A stretch of DNA of 64,000 nt, taken from Streptomyces sp. NBC_00490 (GTDB taxonomy: Bacteria > Actinomycetota > Actinomycetes > Streptomycetales > Streptomycetaceae). A model generated the notes under the pieces. That model was given only the letters and a program-made list of their open reading frames with translations. It searched no databases and was not told where the DNA came from. The stretch's first letter is position 1, and the number at the start of each line of letters is the position of its first letter. The translations under genes and the position numbers were made by a program. The stretch lies in assembly GCF_036013645.1 (NCBI RefSeq), contig NZ_CP107869.1:2480001-2544000 (forward strand), read 5' to 3'. Below, piece after piece: positions 50,084 through 59,971 of the stretch.

Positions 50084-51829
50084 ATGCAGAACCCACCCGG
50101 CGTCGTCGGCCACGACTGGTTGATCAGGGCGAGCCCCCGGATGGCCCGGCCCGACGACGCGGCCTGTCCCACCCACCGACGCACCGCGATGCGGCCTCTG
50201 CTCGTCGCCGACCCGGCCGTGCCGTTCCGGCGGCCACCCCGCGAGGAGTTCGGGTTCGGCCCGCTGTTCACCGCCCTCGACCTGCTGGAATACGACGGAT
50301 GGTCCGTGGAGCGGGTACGCGAGGAACTCCGGGGCACCCGCGGTCCCTTCCGGGGATGGGGCGCCCCGGTCCACCCCGCCCACCTGGCCTGGACCGCCCA
50401 CGCCCTGGAGCGCTACGTGGCCGCCCGTACCCGCGAACAGGCAGCCGCCGTCGAGGCCGGGCTGCCTGAGACCAAGCCGGTGAAGCAGCCATGGACGTGG
50501 CGCACTTCCCGCACGGACGCTCCCGACGCGCGTGGCGCCCGGCAGTACGAGCACACCCTCTGGGGCCGCATGTACACCTCCTCCGACGGAAGGGTGCGCG
50601 ACCTGTGGCTGCCTTCCATGGGCCGGGCCAAGACCCACCGCCCCGACGCGGAACTCGGGGCCGTGGCACAGGTGATGGCCTTCGGCGCGCCCACGCCTCG
50701 CCGCAAGCAACGCGCCCAACCTCCGCCCACCGCGACCGAGAGCACCTGCTTGCCCCAAGTGGTCCGCGTCTTCGACGTCGGGTGCGCCGACGGGTCCGTG
50801 GAGAAGCTGCTCTCCGAAGACCCCGCCAAGGCGAGTCAGCGGTTCAGGGACGACGCTGTGCCTGCCTTCGTCACGGCTGCCACCGAACTCGGCGTGCAGC
50901 CCGGGGAGAGCTGTGTCGACTGCAAGGCCATCGCCGGCTGCACGGATCTGAAACGCACCCCGCGGCTGTGGGGCGGGCACCCTCCGGCTCTCGCACGCCC
51001 ACGCCGCTCTGTCTCCGTCTGGGACCTGCGGCTGCACGCCGAGTGCCCCGCCCAGTACCACCTGGTGCGGCGACTGCACCTCAACGACCTCTCGGCCGAG
51101 GACCGGGGGGCACGGCGCGGCAGAGCCGTCGATGCCTGGCTCGACGCAGAGCACGCCGAACGCCCGGTGCGCGGCTGCCGGGACCGCGAGATCCCCGAGC
51201 CGACGGCGATACGGGCCAGGGCCGGACTCGACGACACCTCCGCACGCGAGGCTGCCGGGATGCTCGCGGAACACCGGCTCCTGTGCCCCCTCAACGGACT
51301 TGACGCCGACGAGCAGGTGCTCGTACAACATCGGGTCACGGCCTACGTGCCCGAACTCGACATCGTCGTCCTCGCCGTACCCGACCTGGTGTACACCCAC
51401 CGCGGCCGGTGGATCTGGCGCGAGACCAAGACGTCGGCCCGCCCGCTGTGGGAACGCGATTCCCTGCTCCACACCTATCCCCAACTCGCCCTCGGTGTCC
51501 TGCTGTTCCACGCGGGCGCGCTGGGCGACGACCCGCGCCGCTCCTGGGTCGAACTGGAGCACCTACGTGAGGGCCACGGGGAGAGTCGGCTCGAACCCAT
51601 CGACCCCGGCCGCGACGAGAACGTCGACGAAGCCCGGGCCGTCATCACCGAACTCGCCCAGCCACTCCTGGACGACACCACCTACGAACCGAGGACCGGA
51701 CGCCACTGCCACGGCTGTCAGGCCCGGACCTGGTGTCGGCCCGGCACCGCTTACGTCACCGACCATCCGCGCCCGCCGAGCCCCGACACGCAGACCTCGC
51801 CACGAGGAGACGCCACGCCCCATGCCTGA
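50084..51829 (+). CDS. Cas4/AddB-like Fe-S PD-(D/E)XK nuclease
   Basis: 581 residues. A 300-residue N-terminal region has its own Cys cluster (CVDCKAIAGC, about 277-286). A RecB-type nuclease follows: AECPAQYHLVRR (Cys321), AVPDLVYTH (Asp434), WRETKTS (Glu447, Lys449), YPQLALGV, and terminal HCHGCQARTWC (Cys542, 545, 551). The spacing C-n-C-x2-C-x5-C is that of Cas4/AddB [4Fe-4S] nucleases. ATG with GGGGGTCACC upstream. It heads a run of four same-strand genes and overlaps the next start by 8 bases (ATGCCTGA), so it is probably part of the pPIWI-RE operon although it is not in the basic three-gene set. Confidence 0.83.
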   Translation: MQNPPGVVGHDWLIRASPRMARPDDAACPTHRRTAMRPLLVADPAVPFRRPPREEFGFGPLFTALDLLEYDGWSVERVREELRGTRGPFRGWGAPVHPAHLAWTAHALERYVAARTREQAAAVEAGLPETKPVKQPWTWRTSRTDAPDARGARQYEHTLWGRMYTSSDGRVRDLWLPSMGRAKTHRPDAELGAVAQVMAFGAPTPRRKQRAQPPPTATESTCLPQVVRVFDVGCADGSVEKLLSEDPAKASQRFRDDAVPAFVTAATELGVQPGESCVDCKAIAGCTDLKRTPRLWGGHPPALARPRRSVSVWDLRLHAECPAQYHLVRRLHLNDLSAEDRGARRGRAVDAWLDAEHAERPVRGCRDREIPEPTAIRARAGLDDTSAREAAGMLAEHRLLCPLNGLDADEQVLVQHRVTAYVPELDIVVLAVPDLVYTHRGRWIWRETKTSARPLWERDSLLHTYPQLALGVLLFHAGALGDDPRRSWVELEHLREGHGESRLEPIDPGRDENVDEARAVITELAQPLLDDTTYEPRTGRHCHGCQARTWCRPGTAYVTDHPRPPSPDTQTSPRGDATPHA

Positions 51830-53090
51830 CCAACAGCTCGTACCGGACTGGCTGTCCAACCCCGATGTCGTCCTCCTGCGGGACGTGGCCACCGCCGTAC
51901 TGCACCTGGCGGCCGTCGACCGCCTTGACTCCTTCACTCTGCCCTACCCGGCCGGCGCGCAGCGGGCCCTGGATGCTCTGGTACTCCAGTGCCTGCGCAA
52001 CGGCGCCAAGCCCCCGGCCGGGGTGCCCGAGATGATGCGCTGGGCCCGCGCCCGCCCCTTGGGCAGCTGGCCCCTCGACCGGCTGCCCGCGGACCTGTTC
52101 GACACCGCGGACCGGCTGATCGACGAGGATTCCGGAGAGCCCGCGCAGCTCTGCCACGAGCTCGCCGTGCAGGGGTATGGCGACAGCACCGGACGGCAGT
52201 ACGACCGCCTGGTGATCCACGAGGCCCTGCGCGCCTGCCGGGCCGTGTCGTCACCCGAGTCGTACACGGCCTTCCGTCGCCTCCTGGTAAATCGGCCTGT
52301 CCTCACCGAGGCGGACTGGACCGAGGTGAGCACCGACCTCTTCCTCGACCCCGTGCGCTTTCTCATCGAGGAGATCTACGCCCCCGTCCCCCTCGGGTTC
52401 CGCCGGGACGGCGCGTGCCTGTGCTGTCACCGCTGCCTGACCCTGCTCCATCCGGTGTCCGACACCGAGTGGTGGTGCGAGCGCGACCAGTGCCGGCACC
52501 AAGGTCCCCCACCGCGCGGTCGGCAACTCGTCGCGTCCGAGGTGGGCGAGCTGCGTCAACTGCGGAAACCTTTGCGGCAGTTCGTCACCGGCCCTGGACG
52601 CGCCGAGGTCTTTCTGGAGGGCGAGCTACGCGCCCTGGGCCTCACCGTCGAGATGTGGCCCGGCTTCGACGCGTACGACCTTCGCATCACCTTCCCCGAC
52701 GGTCACGTATGGGCTGTCGACGTCAAGGACTGGGCACACCCCGCCTTCCTCGGACGCGCCGCCACCGCCGTCCGCCCCGAGCCCCCGTACGACGAAGCCT
52801 GTTGGGTGGTGCCCGCATTCCGGGTGCGTGCCCGCCGTGACTACCTGGCCATGTACGCCAGGGAGCGGGGCGCGGGGGCGGGCGGTCTGCGGCTGCTGAC
52901 GGACGATCAGCTGAAACGGACCGCGCGGCTGCGGCTGTCCGGCGAACGCGGGCCGGACGCGTCCATCGCGCCCCTGCACACAGTGCCTCCGGCCAGGGAG
53001 CACGGCGGGGCACGCACAGCGTCGTCCCGGTCCGGAAACCAGACGGCGGCGACCGACGGCGCCGGGAAGAAGGGACCAGACCATGCGTGA
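51822..53090 (+). CDS. pPIWI-RE-associated restriction endonuclease-fold protein
   Basis: 422 residues. The N-terminal 190 residues are helical; a zinc-ribbon-like segment follows (CHRC at 202-205, Cys219, Cys224), then a PD-(D/E)XK core: FLEGELRALG (Glu268), YDLRITF (Asp286) and WAVDVKDW (Asp300, Lys302). The Ser/Gly/Ala-rich C-terminus looks disordered. Size, zinc ribbon and position directly before a DinG-type helicase and a PIWI-RE protein match the REase of the three-gene pPIWI-RE islands described by Burroughs, Iyer and Aravind. Both ends overlap neighbouring genes by 8 bases. Confidence 0.82.
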   Translation: MPDQQLVPDWLSNPDVVLLRDVATAVLHLAAVDRLDSFTLPYPAGAQRALDALVLQCLRNGAKPPAGVPEMMRWARARPLGSWPLDRLPADLFDTADRLIDEDSGEPAQLCHELAVQGYGDSTGRQYDRLVIHEALRACRAVSSPESYTAFRRLLVNRPVLTEADWTEVSTDLFLDPVRFLIEEIYAPVPLGFRRDGACLCCHRCLTLLHPVSDTEWWCERDQCRHQGPPPRGRQLVASEVGELRQLRKPLRQFVTGPGRAEVFLEGELRALGLTVEMWPGFDAYDLRITFPDGHVWAVDVKDWAHPAFLGRAATAVRPEPPYDEACWVVPAFRVRARRDYLAMYARERGAGAGGLRLLTDDQLKRTARLRLSGERGPDASIAPLHTVPPAREHGGARTASSRSGNQTAATDGAGKKGPDHA

Positions 53091-56000
53091 CCGTAGCAGC
53101 TGGTACCAGCCGGTCGTCGCCGCACTGAGGCCTTGGCCCGAAGAACACGCCGGGACCCGGCCCGCTCTGCTCTGCCAGGTCGAGCTCGCTCTGCGGCTGA
53201 TGGAGACCGTGGCGCCCGGTCACGCTGCCGACGGGGCGTGGACGCTCCTCGGCGGCTACGGCCTCGCCTTCGCGCGGGCCTCGAAGCTCCCCACTGGCAC
53301 CACCGAACAGGTCGCGCTGGCCGCGGCCCGGCACCTGCTCTGGCCGATGCGCCGCGGCCGGATGTGGCAGCAGAGCCTGGACGCCTACCTGGAACTGCCC
53401 GAACGGCTGCGCGCGTACCGCGTCCCGGCGGCGGGGGAGCCCGCCCATCGGGTCCCCCTCAAGGTGGCGGCCGACCGCTTCACCACCTACGACGACGCGC
53501 TCGCGAACCTCCCCGGCTTCGCCACGAAGGTGCTTCCCCCGGCGGAGGCGGGCGAACACCGCTTCATGGACCGCCGCCACCGGCGCACTTCCGTCACGGT
53601 CCCCGCCGATCTCGTGCGGGACCCCTTCCCCGGCCACCCCCTCACCGCCGAACGCCCGGCCACCGCAGGCCCCCTCGACGTGCCACTCGACGAACTCGCC
53701 GACGTCGCACGATGGATGGACGCGGAGGAGCAGCGGCGCGGGCTCAAGGCGGGGAACTGGGAGCAGCGTCTCGCCCAACTCGACCTCGACACCCGTACCC
53801 CGGACGGGACAGACTTCGAGGCGGCGTCCGCGCTGCCGCTCCACCGGCTCACCCACCTCGTCGGCATGGTCGGCGCCGGTAAGTCGACCTTGATGACCCT
53901 GCTCGCCGTCTGGGCGTACCACAACGGCCTGCGCATCACTCTCGTCGTCGGCGACGTGGCCGAACAGCTGACGCTGACCGAGCTGTTCCGCACGCTCGGC
54001 CTGAGCGCCGCCCTGGTGCAGGGGGGCACGACGCGGCTCCAGCACACCCAGCGGCTGCACCGCAGACTCGCCGCACGGGGAGAACACTCCCTACTGGCTC
54101 ACACCGGACCCGTCTTCGCCCACCTCAGCACCGCCTGCCCGCTGGACGCCCTGCGCGCACTCGACACGTCCGAGCCCTTGCGCTACACCGACGCACCGTG
54201 CGGTGCCCTTCACCCCGCTCGGCGCCAGGAGACCGCCGAGGAGCCCGCGGCCGAGCGCGCGGTACGCGAGCTCGAACGAGCCCGAGGCGCCGTCGACAGG
54301 CAGGGCGCCACGGACGACAACGATACCGACGAGGAGGACCTGGGCACCCCGCACGCCTGCCCGCTGTGGAGCGTCTGCCCCCGACACTCCGCCGCGCGTG
54401 ACCTCGTGGACGCGCTGATCTGGGTGGCCAACCCGGCCAGTCTCGTCCAGACGGCGGTTCCGCGTCAGCTCAACGCCGAGCGCCTGCGCTATCTGGAGCT
54501 GGCCTGCCTGCGCAGCGACATCGTCGTCGTCGACGAGGCCGACCGCGTACAGATGCAGCTCGACCAGATGTTCGCCCCGTCGGCCACGCTCGTCACCACC
54601 GGTGTCTCCGACTCCTGGCTCGACCAGCTGCAGACCCACGAGATCGCCGAACTCGCCCGGCAGGGACGGCTCCAGCTCTCCGACCAGGACGTGGAACGGT
54701 GGTCCGCCGCCCTGGACGTCGTTGGTTCTGCCGCGGACCGGCTGTACGCCATGCTCATCGACGACGGAGCGCTGCGGGACTGGGCGCAGATCGACTACTT
54801 CAGTGCGTGGACCCTCCAGGAGAAGCTGCTGCACGCCTGGTACCCGCTGACGCGAGGCCAGGCCGCCGGGCGACCGGACAGCACGAGCGAAGGGGACGTC
54901 GAAGACGAGAGCGCACTCTACGAGGACGAAGACGGGCTTGGGGCCGATGGCGACTCCCCTGTCCCCGACGCTCCCTGGGCGCAGCGACGCACGGATATTA
55001 CCGGGTTCTTCGACACGTTCCGCGACGATCCGCTCGGCGGACGCGGCCCCTATGGAACCCCCGCCGACGAGCTCACCGCCCTCGCCCACGACGTGCTGCA
55101 CACCCTCGACGAGAAACAGACACGGCGCCGTGTCCGCACGCTCCTCGACTCCCTCCTTGTCGGAGCGCCGGGCCCGGAACAGCGCCCCATGCCCGCCGCC
55201 GAGCGAGGCAAGGAGTCTGCCCCCGAGGACGTACCACTCACCGAGGAGTGGCGTGAACTCAACGCACGGCGGCTGGAGTTCACACTCGTCCTCGCCGCCC
55301 TGCACCAACGCCTGGACCGGGTGACGTTCCTGTGGCCTCAAGTGGAGGCAGCGCTACGGCTGGACTCCGCGGCCCACGAGCTGACCCGCCGCCCGCCCCT
55401 CGACTACGCGCCACTGCTGCCCGAAGCGCCCATGGGCAACGTCCTGGGCTTCCAGTACCTGGTGGACGAACGGGCCGCCGCCCGCAACAAGGACGGGCAC
55501 CGCACCGGCACCCTGCGCTTCTTCCGTTGCGCGGGCGTGGGCCGGGAACTGCTCCTGGGTCTTCACCAGCTCGGCGCCGACCCAGGCCTCGGCAAGGCAG
55601 GCCCACACGTGCTGCTGATGTCGGGCACCAGTTGGGCCGGCACCTCTACCCGGGCCCACGTCCTCGCCCCCGTCCGCGCCGTACTGAAACCGCAGCGCAA
55701 GGCTCTCGATGCTATCCGGAAGACCATGTTCCGCACCGAGTTCCTCTACGACGCCGCAGGACAGCCGATCCGGCTCTCCGGCCAGGACCCCGACCAGCGC
55801 GAGGACGTCCTGCGCCTGATGATCGACCGGCTCGCCCGGTCCCGGAGCGACGGCAACTCCTCCCCTCTCCAGAGCGAACTCGCCCAGATCCCCGACCAGC
55901 GCCGCAAGCGTGCCCTGCTTCTGGTGGGCAGCTACGCGGAAGCCAAGGTGGCCGCCACCGCCCTGAACGAGATCCCGCGCTGGCGTGGCCGGGTACGCGT

Positions 56001-56847
56001 CCTGGCCGCCGACGACGCCGAACTGGAGGCCGCCGTCGACGGGACGGCGCCGACGGGGAGCCAGGCGCCGGGCACGGGATCAGGTGCAGGAGCGGTCCGG
56101 CGTGGGGACCTCGCGTCCTTCGCCGACGACCCGGACGCCGAACTGCTCGTGGCGCCCCTCCTCGCCGTGGAGCGAGGACACAACATCCTCACCGCCCCCC
56201 AACGGCCCGGCGAGGAGAAGGTGGCGGCGTTCGGGACGGTGTTCTTCCTTGTCCGCCCGCACCCCCGCCCCGACGACCTCTCCCTGGCGGTCTTCGCCAT
56301 CAACGACTGGGCGACGCGGTTCGTACGCGGTCAACTGAAGCTGCCGGACGAAGGGACGTTCTGCGACATGGTCACCCAGGCGGGGGACCTCAACGCGGCA
56401 GGCAGCGCTTTCAGGACCACCGCACGCGGCGTGTGGCGGCACGTACTGTCACGGCCCTACATCTACTCCTCGCTCTCCGATGACGAGAAGAAGTCCTTCG
56501 TCTGGGACCAGCTCGTCACCATCTGGCAGGTCATCGGGCGCCTCGTCCGCGGTGGCGTACCCGCCCGCGTCGTGTTCGTCGACGCGGCCTTCGCACCGCA
56601 ACTCGCTGCGGCACAGACCCCCTTCACCGGCCAGGGCCGGCGTCCACGCCGCCCAGGCGACCCGGGGCTGCTCGTCCGACTGCGGGACGTCCTGGCGCCG
56701 TACTTCGCCCAGAGCGACACCGACACCGTCGCGTACGGCGCGTGCACCGACCCCGCCGACGCCGCACTCGTCGAGCTGCTCTACCGCCCGCTGTACGAAG
56801 CACTGTGTGCCATGGGGACGTCACCCGGCCCGCGATCGGTCGACTGA
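53083..56847 (+). CDS. DinG-type helicase of pPIWI-RE system
   Basis: 1254 residues. After a 250-residue N-terminal region comes Walker A GMVGAGKST (261-269), a DEAD motif in IVVVDEADR (about 484), and between them four cysteines (Cys352, Cys373, Cys426, Cys432) placed as in the Fe-S domain of DinG/XPD helicases. C-terminal helicase regions include LVAPLLAVERGHNIL and WQVIGRLVRGG (motif VI). An acidic insert lies near 620-640. The ATG overlaps the REase stop (ATGCGTGA). The third core gene follows after 82 bases. Predicted to unwind or remodel DNA for the PIWI-RE protein and nuclease. Confidence 0.85.
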   Translation: MRDRSSWYQPVVAALRPWPEEHAGTRPALLCQVELALRLMETVAPGHAADGAWTLLGGYGLAFARASKLPTGTTEQVALAAARHLLWPMRRGRMWQQSLDAYLELPERLRAYRVPAAGEPAHRVPLKVAADRFTTYDDALANLPGFATKVLPPAEAGEHRFMDRRHRRTSVTVPADLVRDPFPGHPLTAERPATAGPLDVPLDELADVARWMDAEEQRRGLKAGNWEQRLAQLDLDTRTPDGTDFEAASALPLHRLTHLVGMVGAGKSTLMTLLAVWAYHNGLRITLVVGDVAEQLTLTELFRTLGLSAALVQGGTTRLQHTQRLHRRLAARGEHSLLAHTGPVFAHLSTACPLDALRALDTSEPLRYTDAPCGALHPARRQETAEEPAAERAVRELERARGAVDRQGATDDNDTDEEDLGTPHACPLWSVCPRHSAARDLVDALIWVANPASLVQTAVPRQLNAERLRYLELACLRSDIVVVDEADRVQMQLDQMFAPSATLVTTGVSDSWLDQLQTHEIAELARQGRLQLSDQDVERWSAALDVVGSAADRLYAMLIDDGALRDWAQIDYFSAWTLQEKLLHAWYPLTRGQAAGRPDSTSEGDVEDESALYEDEDGLGADGDSPVPDAPWAQRRTDITGFFDTFRDDPLGGRGPYGTPADELTALAHDVLHTLDEKQTRRRVRTLLDSLLVGAPGPEQRPMPAAERGKESAPEDVPLTEEWRELNARRLEFTLVLAALHQRLDRVTFLWPQVEAALRLDSAAHELTRRPPLDYAPLLPEAPMGNVLGFQYLVDERAAARNKDGHRTGTLRFFRCAGVGRELLLGLHQLGADPGLGKAGPHVLLMSGTSWAGTSTRAHVLAPVRAVLKPQRKALDAIRKTMFRTEFLYDAAGQPIRLSGQDPDQREDVLRLMIDRLARSRSDGNSSPLQSELAQIPDQRRKRALLLVGSYAEAKVAATALNEIPRWRGRVRVLAADDAELEAAVDGTAPTGSQAPGTGSGAGAVRRGDLASFADDPDAELLVAPLLAVERGHNILTAPQRPGEEKVAAFGTVFFLVRPHPRPDDLSLAVFAINDWATRFVRGQLKLPDEGTFCDMVTQAGDLNAAGSAFRTTARGVWRHVLSRPYIYSSLSDDEKKSFVWDQLVTIWQVIGRLVRGGVPARVVFVDAAFAPQLAAAQTPFTGQGRRPRRPGDPGLLVRLRDVLAPYFAQSDTDTVAYGACTDPADAALVELLYRPLYEALCAMGTSPGPRSVD

Positions 56848-56929
56848 AACACGCCAACAACCACCCTGGGCAGCACTGTCGGCGGGCAACCGCACCAGTT
56901 CACGTACGGACATCGCAGGGAGAACCGAC

Positions 56930-59900
56930 ATGTACAAGAACATCCGCCGATCCGCGTACCACCTGGCCGAGGAGGGCACCCCCTGGACCGAGGACTTCCA
57001 CGCACTCCCATTCCCCGAACACTGGCATGCCGGGCTCCTCGAACTGCACAACCACGGGCGGGACGAGGAGAAGCGGCAGCCGACGCTGCCCACCCGCCGA
57101 CTCGACGGCGTGCTCCAGACCCTCGCCCCCGACGTGATCGTCCGCCCCCGGCCGCGGATCCCCGTGGAACCGGGGCCGCAGGCCGCCGAGGACTTCTGGA
57201 TGTATGTACCGGCCTCCGCGCCCGACCCCCTCCCGGGCCGTTCCATGCAGCAACTCCTCGACGCCTGGCTGCGTACCCTCGGTCCCAAGGACTCCGCACA
57301 GGATCCCCGGTTCCGCTCGCTGTTGCTCGCGAGCAGCACCGAGCTGAAGCAGAACCTGCCCGAGTGGCAGCCGGTCAGCGGCGTCGAACTCCTCACCACC
57401 CCGACCACCCGGGGCGGCACTGCCGCCCCGGAACCGCGCCAGTTCCAACTCGCCACCGACGCCCTGGCACGCCGCATCCTGACTCTCGCCCCCTTCCCGT
57501 TCGAGGGCGGGGAGCTGCGGTTCCGGGCGCTGCCCCGCGGACCTCGCGACCAGGGCGCGGAACTCATGTCGCAGCCCCTGTGCCGGACCGTCAAACGCAA
57601 GGAGTGGTGGTTCTCCGTCCTTCTGAACATCTCCCTGCACACCACGCCGTTCGACCCTAGGCCGCGCCTCCACCTGCACTGGGGTGTACGCCGCTGGGCG
57701 ACCCACCCCCGGACCACCACCAAACGCCTCAACCTGCCCTACCGGGAGGCCACTACGGTCTACCTGCGGCCCACCATCCCCTGGCTGCCGGGCGCACCGG
57801 CCACCGAACGCTACGCACTGGCACGCCTGCGCCGCGACCGGGCCGCCGACACCTTCGTCTGGTCGGAGAACGACACCGCCGGCATCCTGCGCGGACTCAG
57901 CCTCGCCGGCAACTTCCCCGATCCCGAACAGCTCCTCACCGAACCGGTTTCCTGGATCGGCGAGGGCCACGGCGTCCGCGCCGCCGTGGTCCACAGCACC
58001 AGAATGGGCAAGCACGAGATCGGCACCGGCTTCATGCCCAACCAGCGGGCCCAGCTCACCGAATGGGCCGAGCAGGCCCTCCCTGAAACACTGGCCCGGG
58101 TACCCGACCTCACGCGCGGACGCGGCAAGGGCATCGGCGCTCCGGAGAACCGGCGGCCCAAGCCCAGGACCGACGAGGCCAAGAAGACCGAGCTGCTGCG
58201 TGAGACCCGGGCACGGCGCGTGGCACTCGCGGCACAAGCCCGGATCGCCTCCCACGGCCCGGAACAGGCCGACCCGCCCGTGGTGGAGGCCCGGCTGCTG
58301 TGGCAGTCGCCCGAGGTACGCAGCGAGGCAGTGGAACAGTTCGCCAAGGCCCTGGGCCTCGACGGCGACGGCGGCGCCAGTGCCGCCCACGTCACGGACC
58401 GGGACTTCGACGAGGCCACGCCCGGAGCACCGGTCGTCCTGGAGTGGCGGACGGCGGAGGTCACACTCCGGCTGCGCTGCCTGCCCCTCGCCGACGGACT
58501 GGGCGACCGGCTCGTGCCCGACCCGGCCGTCAAGGGCAAAGGCGCGGCGCTCGCGGCTGCCGTCGCCGGACGGCGCCGCGCCCTGCGCGCATGGCTCCGC
58601 ACGGACGGCGCGGACCCCTTCCGCCCCGAACTCGCCCTCGTGGAAGTCGCACACCGCAGCACATTCCGCCCGGCGTCGACGGACCCCAAGTTCGCCATCC
58701 GCCTCGGGTGCGCCGACGCGGGCCTGTTGACTCAGTTCGTCGTCACCCCGTCCACCGACCGGCAGATCGACAATGCGGAAAGCCTCGACCACCGCACGTG
58801 CAGCTCGTGGCTCGACGGACTGCGGCAGCTCGGCGTCCGCGTCCTGCCCCAGCACACCCTCGGTGACGATCTTCCGGACTCGCTGCAATACGCGGCGGTG
58901 TGGATGGTGAAACGTCGTAAGGACGGCCCGACCCGGTTGCCCAAGCACCTGCCTGTGGCCGTCCTCGTCACCCCGCTCCCGGCCGGGGAAGGCCTTGCAG
59001 CCGTACGCGGCTGGGATGACACCGCGGGGGAATGGGTGCCCTACCCGCAGTTCCTCCTCGGTCTGGTGAAACAGGCGGAGATCGACCCCGAAGCGTTCAC
59101 GGAACCCGGGACTCCAGACGATGACGCACGTCCCGATGCCCCTAGGGTCACCGGCAAGCAGTGGCGCAGCAACCTCGCCCAACAGCGCAGGGAGACCGCG
59201 GCATTCCTCCAACGCGTGCTGCACTCCCTCCGAGGGCAACCCACCGCACTGATCACCCACGCTCAGAACAGCCGACTGCACTGGCCCTGGCTCCAGGACG
59301 GCCAGACCGAACGCGATCTGATCAAGACCGGCCACGCCCCAGCAGGACGACTGGACGACGAACTGCGCCTCGTACGCGTGCGCGGATGCGGCGGTCGCGA
59401 GAGCGCCCAGTGGTGGGGGCTGGCCGACCCGGGCAAGCCCCACGGACAGCCGGCCGGCTTCTGGGCACAGGATCCCCAGCAGCAGTACAGGGCTTCATCG
59501 CGCGAGCGGATCTTCTACAGCACCACCGAACGCCCCGGAACCCATGCGATCTCCCCCGCACTCGACCGCCTCGCTACCCGGGTCAACGCAGCAGGCAACC
59601 TCACCTCGCAGGCGGGCACCAGCGCCTGGAACCCGACCCTGGTGGAGATCGCGGTACTGGGCTGCCACGAGGATGACGATCCGGCTGCCCCCGTACCGGA
59701 AAAGCCCGACGACCCCGAGGCGCTGGCCCTCGCCATGCACCAGCTCCGCCAGGCCCCGGACTACGCCGCTGCCCTGTCTCTCCCCCTCCCACTCCACCTC
59801 GCGGGGCTGGCCCAGGCATATGTCCTCCCGACACTCGCCGACGGCGACCGGACTTCGAACGAGGGGTCAGACACACCTGCTGGAAACCAGAGCATGGAGG

Positions 59901-59971
59901 ACCCAGATCTCGCCGAGGCGGCCGGACTGCCCACGACTGACGACGGGATCGACACCTACGCGGTGCCCTGA
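56930..59971 (+). CDS. pPIWI-RE protein (prokaryotic PIWI homologue)
   Basis: 1013 residues with ATG after GGGAG. The N-terminal half contains LHLHWGVRRWATHPR and RLNLPYREATTVYLRPTIPW, typical of the long N-terminal module of this family. The PIWI/RNase H-like part runs from about 770 to 970: TALITHAQNSRLHWPWLQDG, LVRVRG, RERIFYSTTERPGT, WNPTLVEIAVLG, and the C-terminal LPLPLHLAGLAQAYVLP, comparable to the final PIWI helix region. The DEDX catalytic tetrad of active Argonautes is not evident; the family instead keeps conserved Arg and Glu residues. A 40-residue acidic tail ends the protein. Guide type and target cannot be read from sequence. Confidence 0.84.
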   Translation: MYKNIRRSAYHLAEEGTPWTEDFHALPFPEHWHAGLLELHNHGRDEEKRQPTLPTRRLDGVLQTLAPDVIVRPRPRIPVEPGPQAAEDFWMYVPASAPDPLPGRSMQQLLDAWLRTLGPKDSAQDPRFRSLLLASSTELKQNLPEWQPVSGVELLTTPTTRGGTAAPEPRQFQLATDALARRILTLAPFPFEGGELRFRALPRGPRDQGAELMSQPLCRTVKRKEWWFSVLLNISLHTTPFDPRPRLHLHWGVRRWATHPRTTTKRLNLPYREATTVYLRPTIPWLPGAPATERYALARLRRDRAADTFVWSENDTAGILRGLSLAGNFPDPEQLLTEPVSWIGEGHGVRAAVVHSTRMGKHEIGTGFMPNQRAQLTEWAEQALPETLARVPDLTRGRGKGIGAPENRRPKPRTDEAKKTELLRETRARRVALAAQARIASHGPEQADPPVVEARLLWQSPEVRSEAVEQFAKALGLDGDGGASAAHVTDRDFDEATPGAPVVLEWRTAEVTLRLRCLPLADGLGDRLVPDPAVKGKGAALAAAVAGRRRALRAWLRTDGADPFRPELALVEVAHRSTFRPASTDPKFAIRLGCADAGLLTQFVVTPSTDRQIDNAESLDHRTCSSWLDGLRQLGVRVLPQHTLGDDLPDSLQYAAVWMVKRRKDGPTRLPKHLPVAVLVTPLPAGEGLAAVRGWDDTAGEWVPYPQFLLGLVKQAEIDPEAFTEPGTPDDDARPDAPRVTGKQWRSNLAQQRRETAAFLQRVLHSLRGQPTALITHAQNSRLHWPWLQDGQTERDLIKTGHAPAGRLDDELRLVRVRGCGGRESAQWWGLADPGKPHGQPAGFWAQDPQQQYRASSRERIFYSTTERPGTHAISPALDRLATRVNAAGNLTSQAGTSAWNPTLVEIAVLGCHEDDDPAAPVPEKPDDPEALALAMHQLRQAPDYAAALSLPLPLHLAGLAQAYVLPTLADGDRTSNEGSDTPAGNQSMEDPDLAEAAGLPTTDDGIDTYAVP

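Noticed and set aside
58726..58739. Another copy of the island motif (TTGACTCAGTTC...)
   Set aside because: It lies inside the pPIWI-RE coding sequence, lacks the final CAC match and encodes ordinary residues; probably chance.
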